Shown: positions 1 to 10,480, numbered from the stretch's first letter. The stretch is 64,000 nt of DNA from Citrifermentans bremense (GCF_014218275.1 NZ_AP023213.1:2458001-2522000), one strand, 5' to 3'. The notes: generated by a model not told the origin, from the sequence alone. Made by a program: numbers and translations.

Positions 1-39
1 CCTCAGGGCTGCGACCTTATCGCTGTAATCGAGCCGCAT
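1..39 (-). CDS. 5' end of a gene downstream of argS (partial)
   Basis: Thirteen codons run off the window edge, beginning MRLDYSDKVAAL. The ATG lies 9 nt after the argS stop codon and is preceded by GGGGAG at a 4-nt spacing, so it looks translated from the same message as argS. Too little is present to name the product. SPOR-domain proteins often follow argS in this lineage, which is a guess from context only. Confidence 0.5.
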   Translation of the reverse strand, partial: MRLDYSDKVAALR

Positions 40-48
40 GAGACTCCC

Positions 49-1713
49 CTACATCCTTTCCGGCGCCGAGATGCCGAGTACTGTGAGCGCGTTCTTGAGG
101 GTGATGGCTACGCAGTGCAGCAGGAAGAGCCTCGCCTGGGTAAGTTCCGGCTCCTCGGGGGTGATCACGCGGCTTTTGTTGTAGAAGCTGTGGAATTCGC
201 CGGCCAGCTCCTGCAGGTAGTAGGTGATTCGGTGCGGCTCGAAGTTGACCGCGGCCCCTTCCAGGATCTCCGGGTAGACTGAGAGCTTCTTGATCAGGCT
301 CAGGTCTTCCGAGGTCTGCAGGAGTTCCAGCTTGACGCCGTCGAACTTGGGAGCGACGCCCCGCTCGCGCGCCGTGTCGAAGATGCTCTTGATCCTCGCG
401 TGGGCATACTGCACGTAGTAGACGGGGTTGTCGTTACTCTGCCGCTTGGCGAGCTCCAGGTCGAAATCGAGCTGGCTGTCGGAGCGGCGCATCAGGAAGA
501 AGAAGCGTGCCGCATCGCGCCCGACCTCGTCGACCACTTCCTTCAGGGTGACGAACTCGCCGCTTCTGGTGGACATGGCGACCGGAACGCCATCGCGCAG
601 AAGCGAGACGAGCTGCACCAGGATGATGCCGAGGTCGGCGGCGTCGCGCCCAAGCCCCTGCACCACGCTCTTGAGCCTCGGGACGTACCCGTGATGGTCG
701 GCGCCCCAGACGTCGATGACCCAGTCGAAGCCGCGGGCGAACTTGTCCCTGTGGTAGGCGATGTCGGAGGCGAAATAGGTGGTCACCCCGTTGCTCCTGA
801 CCACGACGCGGTCCTTGTCGTCGCCGAAGGCGGTGGTATTGAACCAGAGCGCGCCGTCCTGCTCGTAGATGTGCCCCTTGGTCTGCATCTCCTCGATGGC
901 GGACTTCACCTTCCCCTCATCGAAGAGCGACTGCTCGGAGAACCAGTTGTCGAAACGGATGCCGAAGTCCTGCAGGTCCTGGTCGATCCCGGCGAGGATC
1001 AGGTCACCCCCCATCTTGGAGAAGAAGGCGACCCCTTCCTCCTGGGGCACCTTGAGGAACCGGTCCCCGTACTTCGTGACCGCGTCGCGGGCGATGTCCT
1101 TCATGTAGTCGCCCTGGTAGCAGGTCTCGGGGAAATCGACCTTCTCGCCCAAAAGCTCCTTGTAGCGCAAAAGCCCGGAGAGCCCCAGGGTGTTCATCTG
1201 GTTCCCGGCATCGTTGATGTAGTACTCGCGCTGCACGTCGAAGCCCGCGGCGGATAAAAGGGAGGCAACGGCGTCGCCGGTCGCGGCGCCGCGGCCGTGC
1301 CCTATGTGCAAAGGCCCGGTCGGGTTGGCGCTGACGAACTCGACCTGTACCTTCTTGCCGCGGCCGATGCCGCTTTTGCCCCAGGCGTCGCCGGCGCGGT
1401 CGATCTCGGTGAGGGTCCTTCTCCAGGCGCTCTCCTTTATGAAGAAGTTGATGAAGCCGGGACCCGCGATCTCCAGGCTCTCGATGAGGTCCGAGGCGCC
1501 GGCAAGCTTCGCGACCAGGATCTCGGCCACGGCGCGCGGCGCCTTTTTCTGCTGCTTGGCCATCTGCATGGCGACGTTGGTGGCGAAATCGCCATGCTCG
1601 GCATGCGCCGGCTTCTCCACGTTGATGGCAGGAACTTCACCAGAGGTGAGCGTGCCGTCGGCGAAACACCCCTCGATTCCCTTCAGGATGCAGGCGCGCA
1701 GCTGCTCCTTCAT
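49..1713 (-). CDS. argS: Arginyl-tRNA synthetase
   Basis: Class I aminoacyl-tRNA synthetase of 554 residues, the usual ArgRS length, that charges tRNA-Arg in the cytoplasm. An N-terminal Add-1-type domain (about 1-110) precedes the Rossmann core with the HIGH signature at residues 136-139 in the context PTGPLHIGHGRG. The second signature is AMSTRSG, the relaxed KMSKS form often seen in ArgRS. The C-terminal DALR-type helical domain ends in GISAPERM. The ATG overlaps the stop codon of the upstream small Cys-rich gene (ATGA), indicating translational coupling. It is one of the last genes of a minus-strand operon that includes ftsB and UDP-sugar genes. Confidence 0.97.
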   Translation of the reverse strand: MKEQLRACILKGIEGCFADGTLTSGEVPAINVEKPAHAEHGDFATNVAMQMAKQQKKAPRAVAEILVAKLAGASDLIESLEIAGPGFINFFIKESAWRRTLTEIDRAGDAWGKSGIGRGKKVQVEFVSANPTGPLHIGHGRGAATGDAVASLLSAAGFDVQREYYINDAGNQMNTLGLSGLLRYKELLGEKVDFPETCYQGDYMKDIARDAVTKYGDRFLKVPQEEGVAFFSKMGGDLILAGIDQDLQDFGIRFDNWFSEQSLFDEGKVKSAIEEMQTKGHIYEQDGALWFNTTAFGDDKDRVVVRSNGVTTYFASDIAYHRDKFARGFDWVIDVWGADHHGYVPRLKSVVQGLGRDAADLGIILVQLVSLLRDGVPVAMSTRSGEFVTLKEVVDEVGRDAARFFFLMRRSDSQLDFDLELAKRQSNDNPVYYVQYAHARIKSIFDTARERGVAPKFDGVKLELLQTSEDLSLIKKLSVYPEILEGAAVNFEPHRITYYLQELAGEFHSFYNKSRVITPEEPELTQARLFLLHCVAITLKNALTVLGISAPERM

Positions 1714-1880
1714 ATCTTCTCCTCCCTTTTCTCATCTTCCGTGGCGGGCACGGACTTTATGGTGACGTCGCGCGTGAAGTCGGGGCAGCGTGCTCCCCCG
1801 TCGGCGACGCAGAATTTCTTGTTGCAGTGCTCGCGCCAGGCGCATACCACGCAACACTGTCTACTGGATGTCTCACTCAT
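1710..1880 (-). CDS. Small Cys-rich protein (56 aa)
   Basis: A 56-residue reading frame sits exactly between ftsB and argS, overlapping ftsB by 4 nt and argS by 4 nt. This ATGA-type linkage on both sides argues that it is translated. It begins MSETSSRQCCVVCAWREHC and has six cysteines (9, 10, 13, 19, 24, 32), a pattern suggesting a structural zinc or iron-sulfur site, followed by an acidic/basic tail. No signal peptide is apparent. A longer upstream extension of the frame exists but runs through ftsB and is not credible. I do not recognise the family. Confidence 0.7.
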   Translation of the reverse strand: MSETSSRQCCVVCAWREHCNKKFCVADGGARCPDFTRDVTIKSVPATEDEKREEKI

Positions 1881-2287
1881 GGGCTTTTCCTCGCTCCGCC
1901 CGCGGGCGGTTGCTTTGAGGCGGCCGCTGGCGGTTGTTTTACGGCGGCCGCGGGGGGCGCCGGTTGCACGGCGGCGGGGGCCGGCGCTTCCGCCTGGGGC
2001 GCCGCAGTAAGCGCCTGCGGCGTGAACTGGTAGACCACCTCGTTGCTGCGCACCAGGCCGAAGTCGCGCCTGGCGATGCTCTCCAGGTAGCGCCGGTCTG
2101 ACTGCAGGGCGGCTATCTCCCTCTTCAACTGGTCGTTTTCTTCCTTGAGCTGGGACAGGCGCTTTTGCGTCTCGTCCAGGTCCCGGTGCAGGTGGTTGAT
2201 GCGCAGAAGTCCCCGGTCCCCGAACACCGTGAAGTAGAGGATGAAAACTATGACCGCCAGCGGTACGAAAAATAGCCGTTTCTGCAT
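1877..2287 (-). CDS. ftsB: FtsB/DivIC-like septum formation protein
   Basis: A short bitopic membrane protein of 136 residues. One transmembrane helix lies at about residues 5-22, followed by a heptad-rich coiled coil (about 28-70) with the DivIC/FtsB family ending around ARRDFGLVRSNEVVYQF. FtsB proteins bridge FtsL and FtsQ in the divisome on the periplasmic side. From about residue 80 the protein turns into an Ala/Pro/Gln-rich tail that is longer than in E. coli FtsB and looks disordered. It lies between UDP-xylose synthase and argS in one minus-strand operon and starts at an ATG six nt from the previous stop. Confidence 0.85.
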   Translation of the reverse strand: MQKRLFFVPLAVIVFILYFTVFGDRGLLRINHLHRDLDETQKRLSQLKEENDQLKREIAALQSDRRYLESIARRDFGLVRSNEVVYQFTPQALTAAPQAEAPAPAAVQPAPPAAAVKQPPAAASKQPPAGGARKSP

Positions 2288-2293
2288 GGTCGG

Positions 2294-3229
2294 TTACGCC
2301 GTGTTGAGCCGCGAGCTGAAGTAGTCGATGGTCTGCTTGAGCCCCTCGTCCACGTGCACCTTGGGCTCCCATCCAAGCATCTTTTTGGCGAGCGAGATGT
2401 CGGGCTGGCGCTGCCTCGGGTCGTCGGCGGGAAGCGGCCGGTAGACGATGCGAGAACTGGAGCCGGTCAGCGCGATGATCTTCTTGGCGAACTCCAGTAT
2501 GGTGGTCTCGGCAGGGTTACCGAGGTTGACCGGGCCGATGAACCCGGGGCACTCCATCATCCGGATCAGCCCCTCGACCAGGTCGGAAACGAAGCAGAAA
2601 GAGCGGGTCTGTTCCCCTTCCCCATAGACCGTTATGTCCTCCCCCTTGAGCGCCTGCAGGATGAAGTTGGAGACCACCCTGCCGTCGTTCTCCGCCATCT
2701 TCGGGCCGTAGGTGTTGAAGATCCTGACGATGCGGACGTCCACATTGTTCTGGCGGTGGTAGTCCATCATCAGCGTCTCGGCAACCCTCTTCCCCTCGTC
2801 GTAGCAGCTTCTTATCCCGAGGGTGTTTACGTTACCCCAATAGGCCTCGGTCTGGGGGTGCACCTGGGGGTCGCCGTATACCTCGGAGGTCGAGGCCTGC
2901 AGGATCCTGGCCCGCACCCTCTTGGCGATCCCCAGCATGTTGATCGCCCCCATCACGCTGGTCTTCGTGGTCTTCACCGGGTTGTACTGGTAGTGGATCG
3001 GGGACGCCGGGCAGGCGAGGTTGTAGATCCGGTCCACTTCCAAAAGGATAGGCTGGGTCACGTCGTGGCGGACCAGTTCGAAGCTGCTGTTGTCGAGCAG
3101 GTGCGAGATGTTACGTTTGCTGCCGGTGAAGAAGTTGTCCAGGCAGATGACGTCGTGCCCTTCCCTCAAGAGCCTTTCGCAAAGATGTGAACCTATAAAA
3201 CCGGCGCCGCCGGTTACTAGCACGCGCAT
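2294..3229 (-). CDS. UDP-glucuronate decarboxylase (UDP-xylose synthase)
   Basis: Extended short-chain dehydrogenase/reductase of 311 residues. The NAD-binding GGAGFIGSH motif is at 7-15 and the catalytic YxxxK is at Tyr143/Lys147 (SCYDEGKR). The segment [19 protein letters not shown] is characteristic of UDP-glucuronate decarboxylases, which convert UDP-glucuronate to UDP-xylose. The neighbouring ugd gene makes UDP-glucuronate, so the two would form a two-step UDP-xylose route for envelope polysaccharide. The ATG has GAGAGG upstream. A dTDP-glucose dehydratase assignment is less likely given the Ugd neighbour. Confidence 0.88.
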   Translation of the reverse strand: MRVLVTGGAGFIGSHLCERLLREGHDVICLDNFFTGSKRNISHLLDNSSFELVRHDVTQPILLEVDRIYNLACPASPIHYQYNPVKTTKTSVMGAINMLGIAKRVRARILQASTSEVYGDPQVHPQTEAYWGNVNTLGIRSCYDEGKRVAETLMMDYHRQNNVDVRIVRIFNTYGPKMAENDGRVVSNFILQALKGEDITVYGEGEQTRSFCFVSDLVEGLIRMMECPGFIGPVNLGNPAETTILEFAKKIIALTGSSSRIVYRPLPADDPRQRQPDISLAKKMLGWEPKVHVDEGLKQTIDYFSSRLNTA

Positions 3230-3320
3230 GAAAACCTCTCGTTTGTCCGTTGTGGCTTCTAGTTTGCGTCTCGTTCAGGAGCCGCCGAGGCGCTGATCCC
3301 GGTGGGTCCCGGAATACGCC

Positions 3321-4673
3321 TCAGGCCATCTCGCAGACGGCCTCGCCGTTTCTGCCGATGGGGAGGTACTCGAACCCGGCGTCCTTCATGCGGCCCGGGT
3401 GGTAGAGGTTGCGGCCGTCGAAGATGATCGGGTTGATGAGGAGCTCCTTGATGCGGTCGAAATCCGGGTTCCTGTACTCGTTCCATTCGGTGATGATGAC
3501 CAGCGCGTCGGCCCCTCTCATCAGGTCGTACTTGTTCACGCTATAGCTGATGCGGTCGCCGAAATGCTTCTTCGCCTCGTTCATCGCCTCCGGGTCGTGG
3601 GCGTGCACGCTTGCACCCATCTCCAGGAGCCTGTTGATGATGGTGAGCGAAGGTGCGTCCCTCATGTCGTCGGTGCGGGGCTTGAAGGAGAGCCCCCAGA
3701 TGGCGAAGCGCTTCCCCGCCAGGGGCTTTTCGCCGGAGGTCCCGAGCCTGCGCAGTATCTTGTCGGAAAGGACCGCCTTTTGCCGCTCGTTGGCAAGCTC
3801 CACCGCCTTCAGGAGGACGAAGTCGTAGCTGCACTCGTCCGCCGTCTTCACCAGGGCTTTCACGTCCTTGGGGAAGCAGGAGCCGCCGTAGCCCACCCCG
3901 GGGAAGAGGAAATCGTAGCCGATGCGGGAGTCTGAGCCGATCCCTTCGCGGACAGCCATTACGTCCGCGCCCATCCTCTCGCACAGGTTCGCGATCTGGT
4001 TCATGAAAGTGATGCGGGTGGCGAGCATGGCGTTTGCGGCGTACTTGGTCATCTCGGCGCTTCTGATGTCCATCACCAGCAGGCGGTTCGACTTGCGCAT
4101 GAAGGCAGAGTAGAGCTCCTTCATGATCTCCGCGGTCCTCACGTTGTCGGTGCCGATGACGACGCGGTCCGGCTTCATGAAGTCGTCGATGGCGGCGCCT
4201 TCCTTGAGGAACTCGGGGTTCGACACCACGTCGAACTCGATGTGGACCCCACGCTTATTGAGCTCCTCGTTTACCGCGGCGCGCACCTTGTCGGCTGTCC
4301 CCACCGGCACGGTGGACTTGTCTACGATGATCTTGAAGCTTTCCATGGCGCGGCCGATGGAGCGCGCGACGGAGAGGACGTACTGCAGGTCGGCGGAGCC
4401 GTCGGCGCCGGGGGGGGTGCCGACCGCGATGAAGCAGACGAGAGATTCCTTGACGGCCAGGTCGAGGTCGGTGGTGAAGTTGAGCCTCCCCTCCTCACAG
4501 TTCCTCAAGACCATTTCCTTCAGGCCGGGCTCGTAGATGGGGATGATGCCGCGTTTAAGACCGTCTATCTTGTCCTTGTCGACGTCGACGCAGATGACGT
4601 CGTTACCGCTTTCGGCAAAACAGGTGCCGGCTACCAGGCCCACGTACCCTGATCCGACCACACATACTTTCAT
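3321..4673 (-). CDS. ugd: UDP-glucose 6-dehydrogenase
   Basis: A 450-residue UDP-glucose/GDP-mannose dehydrogenase that oxidises UDP-glucose to UDP-glucuronate with two NAD+. The N-terminal NAD fold begins MKVCVVGSGYVGLVAG. The catalytic cysteine is in GYGGSCFPKDVKAL (about residue 265), and a C-terminal UDP-binding domain follows. It is placed 91 bp upstream of the UDP-xylose synthase gene in the same direction. The ATG is preceded by GGAGG at about 10 nt. Its length is typical of the TuaD/Ugd subfamily. Confidence 0.94.
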   Translation of the reverse strand: MKVCVVGSGYVGLVAGTCFAESGNDVICVDVDKDKIDGLKRGIIPIYEPGLKEMVLRNCEEGRLNFTTDLDLAVKESLVCFIAVGTPPGADGSADLQYVLSVARSIGRAMESFKIIVDKSTVPVGTADKVRAAVNEELNKRGVHIEFDVVSNPEFLKEGAAIDDFMKPDRVVIGTDNVRTAEIMKELYSAFMRKSNRLLVMDIRSAEMTKYAANAMLATRITFMNQIANLCERMGADVMAVREGIGSDSRIGYDFLFPGVGYGGSCFPKDVKALVKTADECSYDFVLLKAVELANERQKAVLSDKILRRLGTSGEKPLAGKRFAIWGLSFKPRTDDMRDAPSLTIINRLLEMGASVHAHDPEAMNEAKKHFGDRISYSVNKYDLMRGADALVIITEWNEYRNPDFDRIKELLINPIIFDGRNLYHPGRMKDAGFEYLPIGRNGEAVCEMA

Positions 4674-4736
4674 ATTGCGTCATCCTCCAAGAAGAATTTA
4701 AAAATTAGCGTTTCTATATAGCACACACCTGTGGAG

Positions 4737-5563
4737 TTACGCCAGAGTTTTCCCGGCCAAAAGTTCGCGGGTGAGGCGGGCAAACTCCTCAAGAGAGAGG
4801 GTCTCGCCGCGCCTGCCGCCATCGATCCCGCTCCTTGTAAGGGCGGCGGAAAGGGTGCCGTCGGCGTCGTCGAAACCGGAGGAGCGCAGCGAGTTCAAGA
4901 GGGTTTTCCTACGCTGCAGAAAGGCCCCTTTCACCACGCGGCGGAACAGCTCCTCGTCCCCCACCTCCACCCTGGGCTCCGGCAGCGGGAGAAAACTCAG
5001 CACCGCCGAGTCCACCTTGGGGACCGGCCTGAAGGATCCGGGCTTCACGATGAACTCCCGGCGGATGTCGAAGTGCAGCCTGAGCAGCACGGTGAGAGCA
5101 CCGTATTCCTTGCAGGCCGGGGGCGCGGTGAGCCGATCCCCCACCTCCTTTTGCAGCATGAGCACCAGCTTCTCGAAGAGCGCGCTGTGCTCCATGAAGC
5201 GGAACAGCACCTGCGAGGAGATGTTATAGGGGAGGTTCGCCGCCACCTTCCATTTCTTGCCACCGCCGCGCGAGCCGAGCAGAAGCGGCAGGTCGACCCG
5301 GAGGATGTCGCCGTGGCCTATCTCCACGTTGGCAGCGGTGGCGAATTCGGCCTTCAAAAGTGGGAGCAGCTCGCGGTCCCACTCGACGGCGAGGAACTTT
5401 GCGCCGCTTTGAGCAAGGAGCCTGGAGAGAGCACCCCTCCCAGGTCCCACCTCGAGTATGCAGTCGTCGGCCGCAGGGGCCACGCAGGAGACGATCCGGG
5501 TGAGCACGCTGTCGTCCACCAGGAAATTTTGACCGAACTCCTTCTTGGCGCGGATCTTCTCCA

Positions 5564-5564
<1 letters not shown>
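4737..5564 (-). CDS. rsmA: 16S rRNA (adenine1518-N6/adenine1519-N6)-dimethyltransferase
   Basis: RsmA (KsgA) dimethylates two adjacent adenines in the 3' hairpin of 16S rRNA. The 275-residue protein has the typical N-terminus FGQNFLVDDSVL, the SAM motif EVGPGRGALS (Gly40-Gly44 region) and the catalytic NLPY at 110-113. I chose the ATG at 5564, which overlaps the tsaD stop as TGATG and has AAGGAG eight nt upstream. An in-frame ATG two codons earlier sits too close to that site. The pair tsaD-rsmA is translationally coupled. Confidence 0.95.
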
Positions 5565-6592
<1,028 letters not shown>

Positions 6593-6622
6593 AAAAAATA
6601 GAGGGCACAGTACGTGCCCCCT
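6593..6622 (-). terminator. Intrinsic terminator/attenuator between phoH-like gene and tsaD
   Basis: On the minus strand a GC stem (GGGCAC/GTGCCC, 5-nt loop, flanking G-rich base) is followed by TATTTTTT. It lies about 44 nt after the PIN-PhoH stop. The T-run ends directly at the tsaD ATG, leaving no room for an SD. Confidence 0.7.
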
Positions 6623-6665
6623 TTGTTCTCCTGATGTTAGGTGTTGTCCGGTTAACCCGGAAGGG

Positions 6666-7988
6666 TTATAGCAGATTCGCGGCGAGTTCGGCGAGTTCGC
6701 TGCGCTCACCCTTGGTCATGGTGACGTGCCCGGAGATAGTCTGCTCCTTGAGCCGCTCCACGACATAGGTGAGGCCGTTGCTCTCGGCGTCCACGTACGG
6801 GTTGTCGATCTGGTACGGGTCCCCGGTGAGGACGATCTTGGTCCCCTCGCCGGCGCGGGTCACGATGGTCTTGATCTCGTGAGGGGTGAGGTTCTGCGCC
6901 TCGTCGACGATCATGTACTGGTTCGGGATGGAGCGCCCCCTGATGTAGGTGAGCGGCTCGATATCGAGGATCCCCATCGCCATCAGTTCCTTGTACCCCT
7001 TGTTGTGCTGGCGCTTCTCCCCCTCGTGCCCGCTCAGAAGGAGCTCGACGTTGTCGAAGATCGGCTGCATCCAGGGGGTGAGCTTCTCCTCGATGTCGCC
7101 TGGGAGAAAGCCTAAGTCGCGCCCCATCGGGAACACCGGGCGCGAGACCAAAAGCCGGTTGTAGACGTTTTCCTCCGCGGTCTTCTGCAGACCCGCGGCG
7201 ATGGCGAGGAGCGTCTTGCCGGTACCGGCCTTCCCCACCAGCGTGACGATTTTGATGTTGTCGTCCAAAAGCGCGTCGAGCGCGAAGGACTGCTCAAGGT
7301 TCCTCGGGAAGACGCTCCAGACCCCTTCCTTGTCGAGTTTCCCGAGCGGCACGATTCGGCCGGAGACCCGGTCGAAACGGCCTATGGCGCTGTGGGAGGG
7401 GTTCCCGGCCTGGTTCATGAGGACGTACTCGTTGGGCTGGAGCTCGAGATCGGTCTCCAGCCATCCCTGGCTGTAGAAGCGGTCGACGACTTCGGCCCCG
7501 ACCTCGAGGCTCACGAAGCCGGCGAAGAGTTCGTCTATGGCGACCTTGTCCGACTCGTAGTCCTGGGCGTCAAGTCCGAGCGCGTCCGCCTTGATGCGGA
7601 GGTTGGTGTCCTTGGTCACCAGGATGACCGGCATCTCGCTTTGGGATTCCATCAGGTCCACGGCGACGGCCAGGATGCGGTTGTCACCGCGCTCCTCGCG
7701 CAGCTCCGGCGGGAGCCTCTTCATCACCTTCTCTTCGTAGATCTCGATCTTGAGCGTGCCGCCGCTTTCCAGGGCCAGCCCCTGAGAGAGCGACCCCTCC
7801 TTGCGGAAGGCGTCCATGAGGCGAGAGACCTGCCTCGCGTTGCGGCCGGTCTCGTTCATGTCCTTCTTGAACCGGTCTATCTCCTCGATCACCGTTATGG
7901 GCACGACGATGGAGTTGTCCTCGAACTTGGTGAGAGCCTGCGGGTCGTACAGAAGAACGTTGGTGTCCAGCACGTAGATTTTCTTCAC
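6666..7988 (-). CDS. PIN-PhoH family ATPase/RNase
   Basis: A 440-residue two-domain protein. An N-terminal PIN domain begins KKIYVLDTNVLLYDP with the first catalytic Asp at residue 8. A C-terminal PhoH P-loop ATPase has Walker A GKAGTGKT near 251-258 and MIVDEAQNLTPHEIK as Walker B. Proteins of this PhoH2/YlaK architecture act as RNA helicase-ribonucleases in characterised cases, and the role here is inferred. I chose the GTG at 7988, preceded by a G-rich SD. The upstream ATG extension (20 codons) is not family-like. An intrinsic terminator follows. Confidence 0.88.
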   Translation of the reverse strand: MKKIYVLDTNVLLYDPQALTKFEDNSIVVPITVIEEIDRFKKDMNETGRNARQVSRLMDAFRKEGSLSQGLALESGGTLKIEIYEEKVMKRLPPELREERGDNRILAVAVDLMESQSEMPVILVTKDTNLRIKADALGLDAQDYESDKVAIDELFAGFVSLEVGAEVVDRFYSQGWLETDLELQPNEYVLMNQAGNPSHSAIGRFDRVSGRIVPLGKLDKEGVWSVFPRNLEQSFALDALLDDNIKIVTLVGKAGTGKTLLAIAAGLQKTAEENVYNRLLVSRPVFPMGRDLGFLPGDIEEKLTPWMQPIFDNVELLLSGHEGEKRQHNKGYKELMAMGILDIEPLTYIRGRSIPNQYMIVDEAQNLTPHEIKTIVTRAGEGTKIVLTGDPYQIDNPYVDAESNGLTYVVERLKEQTISGHVTMTKGERSELAELAANLL

Positions 7989-8131
7989 ATCCCCCCCCTG
8001 CGCTGCATCATGATGAACAGTCGGCCTATCCCGATCAATTACCGCCAAATTTGAGCTTTTCGTGTGACTATCCCCTTCCCGGCTTGCGCCGCCTTCGTAG
8101 ATTGTGGTGATCCCAGCAGTCAGGGCGCGGA

Positions 8132-9274
8132 CTAGCGGCCCGCCAATATCTCGTGCAGGGCTTTGAGAAAAAACTCTATGTCCGCCTCGGTGTTGAAGAA
8201 ACCGGGACTGACCCTGACCGTGCCCGCCGGATAGGTCCCGATGCTGCGGTGCGCGTCGGGGGCACAGTGGAGCCCGGCGCGGACGCTTATCTCGTACTGC
8301 GAGTCGAACAGGTAGCTGAGCGCGGCCGGATCGTGCCCCGCCGCGTTGAAGGAGACCGCGGCGCCGCGCTCCCCCTGAAGCGGCCCGTAGACCTCGACCC
8401 CGGGCGTTGCCCTGAGCCCTTCCAGAAGTTCGCCGACCAGGAGCTCTTCCCTGGCACGGATCGCTTCGAGCCCGGTGGAGAGCAGGAAATCGACCCCCGC
8501 CTTGAGCCCGGCGATGGCAGGGGTGTTGATGGTGCCGCTCTCCAGCCGCTCTGGAAGCTGGTCGGGTTGTTCGGGGCTGCTTGCGCTGCCACCGGTCCCT
8601 CCCACCATCAGCGGTTCGAGCTGGAGCCCATCGGCAATGGCAAGAATGCCGGTGCCCGGAGGGCCGTAGAGCCCTTTGTGCCCAGGGGCGGCTAAAAGGT
8701 CGATCCCGATCCGCTCCACGTCGATGGGGAAAAAGCCGGCACTTTGCGCCGCGTCCACCAGGAAGAGTGCGCCGTTTTGCCGCGCCACCCGGGCAATAGC
8801 CTCGATCGGCTGCACCGCGCCGGTAACGTTGGAGCAGTGCGCCAGCGCCACGAGCCTCGTGTCGGGGCGCAGCGCCAGCTCTATCTCCCGCTCCGACACC
8901 ACCCCGAAACGGTCGGAGGCAACGTAGCTCACTTCAACGCCGCGGGTCGCGGCCAGGTGCAGCGGCCGCAAAAGAGCGTTGTGCTCGACGCGGGTGGAGA
9001 CCACGTGATCCCCCGGCTTCAAGAGCCCGTTGACCGCGATGTTGATGGATTCCGTTGCGGAGTGGGTGAAGATCAGGCGGGACGAGTCACTGACGCCGAA
9101 GAAGCGCGCCAGCGCCGACCTTGCCTCGTAGACTATGCGGGCGGCAGCGAGTGACTGCCGGTACCCTCCCCTTCCAGGTGCCACCCCCACTTCCCGCAGG
9201 GCGGCGTCCATGGCCTGGTAGACCGTTTCCGGTTTCGGAAACGAGGTCGCGGCGTTGTCAAGGAAGACGGGCAT
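8132..9274 (-). CDS. Cysteine desulfurase-like PLP aminotransferase (class V)
   Basis: A 380-residue fold-type I PLP enzyme. The N-terminus FLDNAATSFPKPETVY is the hallmark of a cysteine-desulfurase subfamily distinct from IscS. The PLP lysine is Lys200 in APGHKGLYG and the sulfur-carrying cysteine is Cys337 in RAGLHCAP. It probably releases sulfur from cysteine as an enzyme-bound persulfide. No iscU or sufB/C gene is adjacent, so the acceptor is unknown. The start is uncertain: ATG at 9274 fits the family, ATG at 9292 adds six residues, and neither has a strong SD. Confidence 0.86.
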   Translation of the reverse strand: MPVFLDNAATSFPKPETVYQAMDAALREVGVAPGRGGYRQSLAAARIVYEARSALARFFGVSDSSRLIFTHSATESINIAVNGLLKPGDHVVSTRVEHNALLRPLHLAATRGVEVSYVASDRFGVVSEREIELALRPDTRLVALAHCSNVTGAVQPIEAIARVARQNGALFLVDAAQSAGFFPIDVERIGIDLLAAPGHKGLYGPPGTGILAIADGLQLEPLMVGGTGGSASSPEQPDQLPERLESGTINTPAIAGLKAGVDFLLSTGLEAIRAREELLVGELLEGLRATPGVEVYGPLQGERGAAVSFNAAGHDPAALSYLFDSQYEISVRAGLHCAPDAHRSIGTYPAGTVRVSPGFFNTEADIEFFLKALHEILAGR

Positions 9275-9317
9275 AGGTGTAACTACTAGCATTTTGAGGG
9301 TCGTTTGGCAACCGGTT

Positions 9318-10367
9318 TCATGAGCTTTCAGGGACAAGCGGCACCGGTTCCAGGCTCGATATCTGCAACTCGGTGAGGAGTCGTTCGGTGAGCAGGTTCT
9401 CCAGCTCGTGAATCGCCTGCTCGGAGTTGTCGCTCAGGTCGATCTTGCCGCCGGCCATCATGCCGTGACCGCCCGCAGCGCCGATGCCGGCCACGAGCTT
9501 TCGTATCAGTTCACCTGCGTTTATCTCCTCGTTGGAGGTCCTGATGGAGAGAACCAGCTCGGAGCTGTAGTGTCCAAGGCAAAGCACAGTCTCGGTCCCT
9601 TCCAACCGCACCAGGAGGTCTGCGAGTTCGGCCACCACCTCCGGGAACTGTATAACCTTGAGGGAGGCGACGAGCACCTCGCCGTAGAACGTCGCATGTT
9701 CAAGCGCGTTATGCAGCGAGATGAAGTACTCCCGCGGCAGGCTGGGCCGGGTGATGCTGTTCAAGAGGGTCTTGTTGGCCAACGGGAAGAGGTCGAGGTA
9801 GGCGTCGCGGTCCGCCCTTCGCGCCTCCCTCCCCAGGTCCTGCGTCTCGGACTTGATGGCGTAGAAGAGAGCGGTGGCCATTTTGGTCCCGATCGAAACC
9901 CCCTGCACCTTCAGGTACTCGTAAAGGATGGTTGCCGTAGTTCCATAATCGGGACGGATGTCGACCCAGCGGCAGGAGGCGCTCGACTCGCGCATGGGGT
10001 GATGGTCGATAACGATGTCGGCACGGATGCCTGCCGGGAGCGAGTTGTTCCCGGTGCCGGGCTGGGTGTCCAAAAGACAGATCACCTGGAAGAGTTTGAG
10101 GTCGATGAGGGGAAGCGGGGTGAGCGGTATCTGGAGCAGTTTGGCCATGGCCAGGTTTTCGCTCCTGCCGATCATGCCGGAGAACGCGATCACCGCCTCG
10201 CGGTTCAGCTTCATCGCGAAGAAGTGCCGCAGCGCCATCGCGGAGGCGAGCGAATCGGGGTCGGGGTTGTCGTGCACCACGATCAGGATGCGCCCCCGGC
10301 CGCTGACCCAGGTCAGCAAGGAGTCGGTGTAGGCCAAGAGGTCGGGCGGTTGGGTACTTATTTCCAC
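9318..10367 (-). CDS. DHH-family phosphoesterase (NrnA/RecJ-like)
   Basis: A 349-residue DHH/DHHA1 protein. Motif I is HDNPDPDSLASA (His32-Asp38) and the DHH triad is at 121-123 (IDHHPM). The C-terminal DHHA1 region has GAAGGHGMMAGGK, the usual glycine-rich substrate site. Such proteins degrade short RNAs or cyclic dinucleotide products, and the exact substrate cannot be told from sequence. The GTG start follows GGGGGTG. The stop lies 43 nt before the cysteine-desulfurase-like start. Confidence 0.85.
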   Translation of the reverse strand: MEISTQPPDLLAYTDSLLTWVSGRGRILIVVHDNPDPDSLASAMALRHFFAMKLNREAVIAFSGMIGRSENLAMAKLLQIPLTPLPLIDLKLFQVICLLDTQPGTGNNSLPAGIRADIVIDHHPMRESSASCRWVDIRPDYGTTATILYEYLKVQGVSIGTKMATALFYAIKSETQDLGREARRADRDAYLDLFPLANKTLLNSITRPSLPREYFISLHNALEHATFYGEVLVASLKVIQFPEVVAELADLLVRLEGTETVLCLGHYSSELVLSIRTSNEEINAGELIRKLVAGIGAAGGHGMMAGGKIDLSDNSEQAIHELENLLTERLLTELQISSLEPVPLVPESS

Positions 10368-10480
10368 GAGACACCCCCGTTTTGGACACTGAAAAACTTG
10401 TGAAGTCTATACCAGCAGCGCAGCTAAGGCAAGAAGGGAGCAAAGCCTGATATGGAAACCGGGGGTGGCCTCCGGCCCAC

